From Spirosoma sp. KCTC 42546 (GTDB lineage: Bacteria > Bacteroidota > Bacteroidia > Cytophagales > Spirosomataceae): a stretch of 64,000 nucleotides of DNA. The stretch is from contig NZ_CP041360.1 of assembly GCF_006965485.1 (NCBI RefSeq), positions 7,482,501 through 7,546,500 of the forward strand. Reading direction: 5' to 3'. The translations under genes were made by a program, and so were the position numbers. A model generated the notes under the pieces. The model worked only from the letters and a program-made list of their open reading frames with translations. It was not told the origin of the DNA and searched no databases. This document shows, one piece after another, positions 53,221 to 62,100 of the stretch. The stretch's first letter is position 1, and the number at the start of each line of letters is the position of its first letter.

Positions 53221-53245
53221 AAAAAAAGGCCCCTTACGGAGCCTT
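53221..53245 (-). terminator. Rho-independent terminator of gcvH
   Basis: On the minus strand AAGGCTCC-GTAA-GGGGCCTT followed by a T run, just after the gcvH stop. Confidence 0.88.
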
Positions 53246-53265
53246 CTACTAGTTTATTCAGTGAA

Positions 53266-53649
53266 TCAGGCACCTACCAATTCCCGGTAGGCATCAGCGG
53301 TTAATAACCCATCCTTTGCTCCCGCATCGGCAGGTTTCAGACGAATAATCCAACCTTCGCCATACGGATCGCTATTTAATAATTCAGGGCTTTTCTCAAT
53401 GGCTGGATTCAGCTCAAGTACTTCACCTTCGATGGGTAAAAACAAGTCTGATACCGTTTTAACAGCCTCAACTGCACCAAAAACTTCCCCCTTTCCGAGT
53501 GATTGACCTACCGTATTGACATCAATGAAAATAATATCGCCCAACTCATTCTGCGCGAATTCAGTAATACCAACTACTGCTGTACCATCATCTTCGATCC
53601 GAATCCATTCGTGATCCTCCGTATAACTCAGTTCTGCGGGAAAATTCAT
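53266..53649 (-). CDS. gcvH: Glycine cleavage system H protein
   Basis: A 127-residue lipoylated carrier that shuttles the aminomethyl group between the P, T and L proteins. The lipoyl-lysine is Lys64 in [15 protein letters not shown]; the hybrid barrel-sandwich pattern [30 protein letters not shown] precedes it. Length is typical. The P and T genes are not in the window. Single gene with its own terminator. Confidence 0.97.
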   Translation of the reverse strand: MNFPAELSYTEDHEWIRIEDDGTAVVGITEFAQNELGDIIFIDVNTVGQSLGKGEVFGAVEAVKTVSDLFLPIEGEVLELNPAIEKSPELLNSDPYGEGWIIRLKPADAGAKDGLLTADAYRELVGA

Positions 53650-53708
53650 TTTCAGGGGGTCTTAATTTATACGCACAAAATACGGCAGATGAGACCGGAT
53701 TTGCAAAC

Positions 53709-53765
53709 AGTAATGCGACTGGAAAGCCGCACTTTAGTTATAAGCAGCTTTCCAGTCGCATTACT
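53709..53765. repeat. 19-bp perfect hairpin (GCGACTGGAAAG palindrome)
   Basis: Arms 53709-53727 and 53747-53765 are exact (AGTAATGCGACTGGAAAGC). The right arm covers the stop of the aldo/keto reductase. The core recurs at 1245-1270. Possibly a terminator and a dispersed palindrome. Confidence 0.8.
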
Positions 53766-54819
53766 TCGCTACCGTCGATTGATTGGGTGAGAAATTATAT
53801 GCCCCCAGTCGGTCACTGCTCTGGCGCTGAATCATCCACTGCGGATAGGGTTTCGTGTTAGCACTTACTTCATCGAGCCGGTCGAGTTGCTCGGTCGTCA
53901 GGCTTACTTCAACAGCCTTTATATTATCGGCCAGCTGGTCGGTATTTTTAGCGCCGATAATTACACTTGTTACCCCCGGTTTAGCCAATACCCAGGCTAG
54001 TGCGATTCGAGCTACCGAAACCCCATGTGCTTCGGCAATGGTCTGCATGACTTCGATAATGTCGTATGCACGTTCCTGATTAACGGGCGGAAAATCAAAG
54101 GCAAGTCGGCGGGAATCGCCGTCGGGTTTGTTATCGCGGGTGTATTTTCCAGATAAAAATCCGCCTGCCAATGGGCTCCAGGGCAAAATACCCATCTGCT
54201 GATCCTGTACCATGGGCACGATTTCGTTTTCGAGGTCGCGCCCGGCAATGGAATAGTAATTCTGAGTGGATACAAACTTTGTCCAGCCGTTTTTCTCAGC
54301 AATACCATTTGCCTTCATGACCTGCCAGGCTGCCAGATTTGAGCAGCCAATGTAGCGAACTTTGCCACTTCTCACCACATCTTCCAAACCCCGCATGGTT
54401 TCTTCCAGAGGTGTTATGGGGTCAAATCCATGAATTTGATACAAGTCAACGTGGTCCATCTGAAGGCGTTTCAGACTACCTTCTATCTGCTGCATGATTT
54501 GCAGACGACCTAAACCAACCTGATTTTTACCTTCGCCCATTCGCCCACGCACTTTGGTAGCAATCACAAGCTCATCCCGCGATAAACCGAGCGATTTCAA
54601 TGATTGACCCAGCAATCGTTCTGACTCACCAAATGAATAGACATTGGCCGTATCAATGAAGTTGATTCCATTATCTATCGACGCTTTAACAATGTCGTTG
54701 ACGGCATTCTGCTGCAGTTCGCCCATAGCTTTCCAGTAGCCATTTCCACCAAAGGTCATGGTGCCCAGGCAGATTTCGGAGACTAATACACCGGTATTTC
54801 CAAGCGGATTATATTTCAT
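53761..54819 (-). CDS. Aldo/keto reductase
   Basis: A 352-residue NADPH-dependent TIM-barrel oxidoreductase. The catalytic tetrad is Asp56, Tyr61, Lys89 and His130 (FIDTANVYSFGESERLLG; LVIATKV; VDLYQIHGFD). The cofactor-binding C-terminal loop VIIGAKNTDQLADNIKAVEVSL is present. Length is slightly above the family average (about 320-330), as in the YghZ/Tas-like group. Same strand as the SDR downstream on the chromosome but separated by about 120 bases. Confidence 0.95.
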   Translation of the reverse strand: MKYNPLGNTGVLVSEICLGTMTFGGNGYWKAMGELQQNAVNDIVKASIDNGINFIDTANVYSFGESERLLGQSLKSLGLSRDELVIATKVRGRMGEGKNQVGLGRLQIMQQIEGSLKRLQMDHVDLYQIHGFDPITPLEETMRGLEDVVRSGKVRYIGCSNLAAWQVMKANGIAEKNGWTKFVSTQNYYSIAGRDLENEIVPMVQDQQMGILPWSPLAGGFLSGKYTRDNKPDGDSRRLAFDFPPVNQERAYDIIEVMQTIAEAHGVSVARIALAWVLAKPGVTSVIIGAKNTDQLADNIKAVEVSLTTEQLDRLDEVSANTKPYPQWMIQRQSSDRLGAYNFSPNQSTVAK

Positions 54820-54939
54820 ACGTTAGTTGATTGGGGTTTGTTAAGTCAACCTAGATAGTAGGTCGATTGTTGATCGGGGATTCCGGTCTTTGTGCTAATA
54901 AATTGTGTTGCAATAGATAAGGTAATAGCCTGCACGGCT

Positions 54940-55752
54940 TTACTCATTAAAAAATCGGTCATCCACTACTTTCCTGAACACTTCGGCACCTACCTGTAAG
55001 CGTTGCGCATATAATGCTTTGGCATCCTCACCAGCTACGTACCGTAATTGACTCCTGCCATCGGTAGCTGCTTCATACACGACTTCGGCTATTTGTTCGG
55101 CAGTTGAGTAAGTTGCCAGGCGGGCTGGATCTGTAAAGGCAGCCATTACTTTATTGAGTTGGCCAGTATAGGCCTCGTGGGATGTCAGAACAATTGAGCG
55201 GCCTGAAAAATCGGTTGTAATACCACCCGGAGAAACCGTTTTGATACCAATACCAAACTTGGACAATTCAAACGACATGCTTTCACTCCAGCCTTCCAAG
55301 GCCCATTTTGTAGCATGATATACCGAATTAAACGGAAATGCAACCAGTCCACCAATCGACGTAGTGCTAATAAACAACCCTGATTTCTTCGCTCTGAAGT
55401 GTGGTATAAATGCCTGCGTAACCCGAATAACGCCCAGCAGATTTGTTTCCAGTTGTTTCACAATCTGCTCATCGGTGGTGCCTTCTAAAGGCCCAGCCAG
55501 TCCATACCCTGCATTATTGAACACTACATCTACCTTACCCCTGGCGGTCACTTGCCGAGCTGTAGCTTGTATCTGTTCGAGATTAGTAACGTCCAGGGGT
55601 AAAAGTTTAATGGACGAAATTTGAGTAAGCTCAGTTTCGTTTTCGGGCGTACGCATTGTGGCAATCACGTTCCAACCCTTGTTGGCAAACAAGATGGCTG
55701 CCGCTTTACCCAATCCACTCGATGCACCAGTGATAAAAATTGTCTTTGTCAT
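54940..55752 (-). CDS. SDR family oxidoreductase
   Basis: A 270-residue classical short-chain dehydrogenase/reductase from ATG 55752 (MTKTIFITGASSGLGKAAA); the frame extends six residues upstream. Nucleotide loop TGASSGLG (8-15), NNAG (79-82), catalytic Tyr145 and Lys149 in YHATK, with Ser near 132. Substrate unknown. It is divergently transcribed from a MerR-type regulator with a palindromic operator between, so it is very likely that regulator's target. Confidence 0.93.
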   Translation of the reverse strand: MTKTIFITGASSGLGKAAAILFANKGWNVIATMRTPENETELTQISSIKLLPLDVTNLEQIQATARQVTARGKVDVVFNNAGYGLAGPLEGTTDEQIVKQLETNLLGVIRVTQAFIPHFRAKKSGLFISTTSIGGLVAFPFNSVYHATKWALEGWSESMSFELSKFGIGIKTVSPGGITTDFSGRSIVLTSHEAYTGQLNKVMAAFTDPARLATYSTAEQIAEVVYEAATDGRSQLRYVAGEDAKALYAQRLQVGAEVFRKVVDDRFFNE

Positions 55753-55789
55753 TGTTGAGAATGGTTTCATATTCGTATAGCGAACAAAT

Positions 55790-55803
55790 TGGAGTTAACT
55801 CCA
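55790..55803. promoter_or_regulatory. MerR-type operator, perfect 14-bp palindrome
   Basis: TGGAGTTAACTCCA, 38 bases from the SDR start and 31 from the MerR-gene start. Perfect dyads of this form (GGAGTNNACTCC) are typical of MerR-family sites in divergent promoters. Confidence 0.75.
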
Positions 55804-55834
55804 GAATTCCCACTAATCAGAATTTTTCAGAAAA

Positions 55835-56179
55835 ATGTATATCCGCGAACTAGCCGACCGAACCGGTATAACACCCGACACAATTCGTTTTTATGAGAAG
55901 TTGAATTTACTACAAGGCAATCGCCAAAGTCGTCGGGGACACCGTCAGTATGACGAGTCGCACGTGGCGGGATTACTCCAGATTAAGTTTATTAAAGCTA
56001 TGGGATTCACTCTCAAAGACATACAGGAGAAATTTGTAGACTGGCGAGCGGGTAAACTTACTAATTTTGAAAAACGGGCTATCCTGGCAGCACAACTTCA
56101 AAAAATGGACGAAGCAGCTGCCGAAATCGATCAGGTGAGAGCGTATTTGCGAAAAAAGATTGGCTTGTTTCCGGATTGA
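55835..56179 (+). CDS. MerR family transcriptional regulator
   Basis: A 114-residue regulator. The winged-helix N-terminus is YIRELADRTGITPDTIRFYEKLNLL (helix-turn-helix), then GHRQYDESHVAGLLQIKFIKAMGFTLKDIQ, followed by a dimerisation coiled coil with an ILAAQLQKMDEAAAEIDQVRAYL stretch. There is no metal-binding Cys set at the end, so it is not of the metal-sensing class. It ends 12 bases from sprA, convergent. Confidence 0.93.
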   Translation: MYIRELADRTGITPDTIRFYEKLNLLQGNRQSRRGHRQYDESHVAGLLQIKFIKAMGFTLKDIQEKFVDWRAGKLTNFEKRAILAAQLQKMDEAAAEIDQVRAYLRKKIGLFPD

Positions 56180-56191
56180 TCTTCCTCCTGG

Positions 56192-59100
56192 CTACTCAGC
56201 CAGGTTGAATTTCACCTGCACACCACCCGCCGTGGTAGCCCGTTTGAACGAGTTTGACACAAGTGGATCATTAAACGTTCGATCGAAATACAGGTTGAAG
56301 TTCAGGCGCTTACTAACAATGTAGCTAATCTGTGGACGCAGCTGGAAGTTTACGTTACCCGCCGTAACAATCTGCTCGGCATCTAACTTACGTTGAATCG
56401 TTCGCGTATCGCGGAACGTCAGCGCCAGGGAGAACGTCAGATCGTTTTTCAGCTTCTTATAGGCGCCATTGATCCTGAATGGAATCCGGAAATTTTGCCG
56501 GGTGAAGCCCATAGAGGCCGTTAGATCTTTATTGCTCAATTCGGCAACCTGGGCATTCGACAAACTCAGGGCTACGTCGCGACTCTGATTGTAGGCCAAT
56601 TGGCCGCTAATTCGGTTTTTCGTCTGAAACTGGACACCAATCATGGGTGCAAACTTCTCCGACATCGTGATGGTGCTCATCGCCACAATAGGCATAAACT
56701 GCCCCAATTGGTTAGTTAGCGTTCCTACTCCAAAGTCCTGCACCGCCAGATTTACATAAGCCGCTGTATAATCTAAGTTCGAGATGAAGTTACCGACGCT
56801 GTAAGTCGATGAATAGCTATGATTAATAGTAAAGGCGGAGAAGTATTTCCGAATAATGCCCAATCCCGAAATGCCATTGTAGGCAATCTGCCAGTTCGGA
56901 AGTGGGAAGTTATAAAACGGTGAGAACTTCGCTTTTTCTTTTTTCTGACCACTGTAGGCTGCAAAAAACGAGGGGATCAGTACATCCTGTGCGTTTATAT
57001 CGTACGTACCAACTCGGTTCCCTTCTTTTGCTTCGTTATTCAGTTTCTGCTGAAAATACGTACGATAGCTCTCAAGACTATCAAATAGAACAGACGTATT
57101 ATCGCTACGCAACCCCTTAAACGCTGTTCGGAACGACCAGAACGACATACTGAATTGTCCGCTACGAACCGGTGTCTGAGTCTCAAATGGACCACCCTGC
57201 GAGCCTGGCCGGTAGTACTCCTGATATGCATCCGTCCGGTCGAGCCGCCAGTTGATCTGCATTCGGAAGTCCTTAAACGGTTCCAGCGTTGTGCTGGCGG
57301 TAAACTTCTTCGTAATGTTCTGCTGGAAAGCGGTATTCTGTACCGTACTCGGTGATAACCAGCCTTTCTGGGCCGCTTTATACGCTATGTTGTGATCCTG
57401 GCTACCCAATATAAAACCTAATCCCGGTGCGTTTTCGGCACTGAGTCCAAACAGTTTTGGCGTTGGCAGGAAACCTGGCAAAATCGTGGACTCCTGCAAA
57501 TTATAGGAGAAGTTGATACCGCGCACGGTCAGCAATGCCCGCGTAAAGTTCTTTAGTATTTTGCTGTCGCCCCGCTCAATATCCTCGATGTCGCCTGGGT
57601 TACGGGCAAAGTTTTTTCGAACCGGCGCAGGCGTATTGGCAAAGCGCAGGTAGCGGATTTTATTGTAGAGCCGGATTAAATCGACCCGCCCCGTAATGCC
57701 CTGCTCACGGTCGTTGCGGATAATATTCCCAAACGGAACACCCAGCGAATCGACAATGCCGTAGGAGTTAGCCTGGAACTGGTAGCCCACTCTATAACTG
57801 GCGTCGGCGGCAATCCAGTCGAGTAACGGAATCTTGTCTAACGGCAGTCGATAGGTGGCCCGGATTTCCTGCACGAAGTTTTTCATCCGGCCCAAGTGCT
57901 TAATGCTGTTCAGAATCGAGTCGCGTTTAGCCTGGGTGTTAATATCGCCCGCCGGTTCGTCGATAATGGCATTAGCCTGCGCATGATAGGTCAATACCAG
58001 ACTGCGCGTCAGGTTCCAGGTCAGATCGTAATAGCGATTGAACAGGAAGTACTTCTCAAATTGCGGCTGGATTCCGTCCGTTGTCAGGTCTGATGAACGA
58101 AGCTGGGTTTTAATATAACTCCGGTCCATATCCGTACGAATTGAGACCAACGTTGGCAAGAGCGTTAGGTTGAAATCTTTAAGCCAGCGCAGATACGGAG
58201 CCTCAAAGGAAGCCACATTTCGGAACGGTTCAAAGGGTTTAGGTTGTGCGCTATAGGTATACGAAATGCCGCCCCGATTCTGGCGTTGCAGGTATTCCTG
58301 GGTTAGAATGTTCGTGCGTTTCATATCGTTGAACGCATACGTAAACGCAAAATTTTCGAAATCCCAGAAATGCGACTTCGCATTCGGGTTGGTTTTCATC
58401 TTCCGCACGTTCGAGAAATTATAGCCTCGACGCGTCGTATTATCCTGCACTAACTGACGATAGCCGGCCCGTTCGGATTCCGACTTCGTGGACAGCGACG
58501 TTTCCAGTGGGGTATCCGGGTCCAGCGGGTCAAAATGCGGATCCACATTGCGGTGGTCGTAGTTGATGTAGAGTGGCACCTTAAGCCCCCAACTGGCTGG
58601 CAGGAACTTATCGATGGCAAGGGCTGATGAGAGCCCAAACTCAGAGGTCGTTTCGAGGGCTCGCTCGCCAATGCGCGTCTGCACTCCTCCGAAACCAAAG
58701 GTCGTAATTCGACCTGAAGCTGTGAGTGTGCCCAGGTCCGCTAACTTCATATTCACCGAGCCTACAGCGGCCACCCCGGCGTGCTGGTCGTAGCCGTTGG
58801 CCCGCAGTTCATCAACCCAGATCGTGAACGTTTTAGGGCGCTCGCCATCGCCAAGAATTTTGGGATTGCGCATTCCAATCATGATGGATTGTACCGAACT
58901 CAAATCAGGGTTACCTACCACCGTGAGCAAATAACGTCCCGTGGAAGAAGCCTGCGTAAACGGTAGGGACGTTTTTCGGCCAAACTCCCGGTTCCGATTC
59001 GCTTTAAGGTCAATTAATTCCTGAAGTGCCAAATCCAGGGTATTACCATCTGGCCAGACAACATTATCGGGCTGATTACCAGCCGGTGTAGCAATTAATC

Positions 59101-62100
59101 GAGGGATTTCAATCTCGTAGTAGTTATCAGTATAGTCAGTCCCAATCCGAACAAAAGCTGATACCTGTCCACTTTCAGTTTCGGGATTGTGCATGTGCAC
59201 AAACATTTTGATCCGCTCCCGGAACAACAGGTTGTAATTAGTGTTTTTGAATGCGCCCCGCGAATCGCCATCGCGCAAATTCGTTACGCTCAGGCGCATC
59301 GACTGCTCGTTCAACTCAACAATATTCGGCTGGGTATAATCGCGATCCCGAACGTAGCCCGGAGGCACTGTATACTGGTATTTATCGCCCCCCTGCGTGG
59401 TGGTTTGCGTACTACTATTTTCTTCAATGTTTACCGTCGAGACAGTAAAGTTGGCATCGTAAGGCTCAGGGACTTCCTGTAACCCGTGTTGAGTCAGATC
59501 GCCCGTATACTTCCGATACTGGTTAGCTTCCATCTGTAATTCGGCAAACCGAAGTACAACGGGATCAGCAAAGTTGGTCAGGTACATCCGCATAAACCGG
59601 ATGGATTTATACCCATTGATGCTGCCTACTTTCCGCAAAGGCTCCCGCACCGGAATCCGGAACTGATACCAGTTTACGGGGCCTCCCGGTGTATTTACCG
59701 TTACCCTATCAACAATGTATTTACTCTGGCCAACTTCCAGCTTATCGGGCTGTAAGTCAATTTCGTATTCGTAATAGGCTTCGTTGTCATTGATCGTGTT
59801 GTCGATATTCAAATCTTCAATATCGGGCAATGTGGTCGATGCGGGGGTCAGGTACTGATTGGCGCTGGTGTTTTCGGGCGAGTTGTTCTCCATACCCATG
59901 AACTTCTTATACCGCGCAATAATGTACTTCTGCTGATCGGCATCGTCGCCGAGATAAAACTTGAAGTCATCGCCCGAAGGGTCCTGCTCAATATCGGCTA
60001 GCGCATTCGGATCACTAACTCGCGTACGAACGGCCGTCAGGTAATTTCTGAAAAAGTCTTTCTCGGCGGTAACACCCGCCGGAATATTGGCCTGGCTACT
60101 CAGCCCATCCAGACCAATATCCTGCTGCTCACGTGAACCACTCTGGAAAGCGTTCGTAACAAATTGCCGTGTTGGTGCCCGGCCCCATGCTGTAGCATCG
60201 GTACCTGGGTTTCGGGTGCTGATGACGGAATCGAGCGGAAACCCATTCTCAAATTCGTAGCGACTATCCTTAATAACGTCCTCTGAAATATCGCCCAGAT
60301 TAAAGACGAGCTTCCCTCCTCCCCGGCGGCTTCCCCCTTTTAAAATCTGATTGGGGTTGGGCCCATATCGGATATCACCCGCATCACCCTTCACAAAGGG
60401 GTCCATAAGCCAGAATGTTATGTTTTCCACATTGGCGTTATCAAAATCAATGTCTGAGGAGATAGCTCGCGTAACGGCACCAAAGTTTTGGGTGGGGTTC
60501 GGCAAAAGGCCATTCGCATCCAGATTTGGGTTGTAGTTATACATACCCCGCTCCGATGGGAAATAGGCTACGTCCAGGATGTTTTCAGGCAACTGCACTG
60601 GCCTTGCCGACCGACCGGGGAATAACTCCTGGGGCAGAAATGGCCGTTCGTACATGTGCTTGTTGGCATCTTCGATATCAATATTCGAAGCCACGCCCAG
60701 TAACCCCGTCGATCCAAAAATACTTGGATCGACCGTATAGACCGAAATTCGGGCGCGGTTATAAGCATACGGTAGCGGATCAGCAAAAGAGCCTTGTGGA
60801 AACTGCTGCGGAGTAGCCCCCAAACGCCAACGAATGGGTTGACGAGTCAGGTCGAAAATAGTACGAGCCGCTTCAAAATCATCCAGATAGCTTTCGTTCT
60901 TGGCTTTTGGATTGGTGCCCGGAAAGAGCTGTGCAACCTCGCCATTGAACTGAACCGTCGACATTTCTTTGGTCTGCACACCCGGCAACGCATCCAGAAA
61001 ACGCGTCAAACCGGGTGCATCTTTCCGGATGTTGGCGTTTACACCCAGAATTGTATTGTTAACGGGTTCGTTACCAAGGGCCACCCGCGTCAGGAAACCA
61101 GCCGGGGTTTCTTTCATATGCATGGCTGTTAAACCAATACTAACGTCCTTATTAACCGCATAATCCAGATGCGTACCAATAAGCGTACGGATCTGATTCT
61201 GAAACAAATCGGGCTGTTCGTAGCTGATCCGAATCTCACGGCCCGAATTGGTCACGCTTTCATTGATAATTCGCAGACGGCCAATTTGAGCATCGAGTAC
61301 GTAATCCTGGCCCGACACCAGCGGTACACCACCCGCCGTAACCGTAACCGACTGCTCATTAACACCCGGCGGCAAAGGCACCTCGGCACCATTGCCCGAC
61401 TGGAACGAACCTTTCAGGAAAAACTTGTTTTTATCGGCAAGCTGGGCAGCATCTGCTTTGGTGGTACGATACAGCTGGTTAAAGACGTATTTCGCTTTGT
61501 AATTGTCTTCATCAGCATCGAACTGCCTTTCCAGATACGACCCGAAGGGCTCCAGAACCGGGAAAATGATTTTCCCATATCGGCTGTCAATCGTATAATT
61601 CTCAACGTAATCGAAATTACCATCCGGCTGAGCATCCAGTTGTTGGTTAAGCCGATCCATACCAAACAGTTGTACCAGCGGCCGATTCTGCGTTCGGCGC
61701 CCTTCCTGTAGGTTAGGATTATCGATACCCGTCAGGTCATCTTTGTAAATAATTCGCAACTGAAATCCCTGGCGGGTAATCTGCGACGTGTTGAGTGGGT
61801 AGATGTTTTTCATCATCAGATTCCACATCGGCAACTGAAGGTTGTTGCGTAACGTAGCCGATTTAAGCAACTTCAATACCAGTACTTCATCGCCTTTACG
61901 CGACTGATAATCTTCTGTCAACTCACCCACTTTATAGCGCCGACCCTGATAGGTATACTCATAGGCAACGGCCAGAATTTCGTCGTTCCGTAAAGGCGTT
62001 ACAAGCGATATATAACCCAGATCGGCCTGCAATCTATACTCACGATCGGTCAGCCGTTTGGCGCCCCGGAGCAGGTCAAAATCGGTACCCTTGGCTAACT

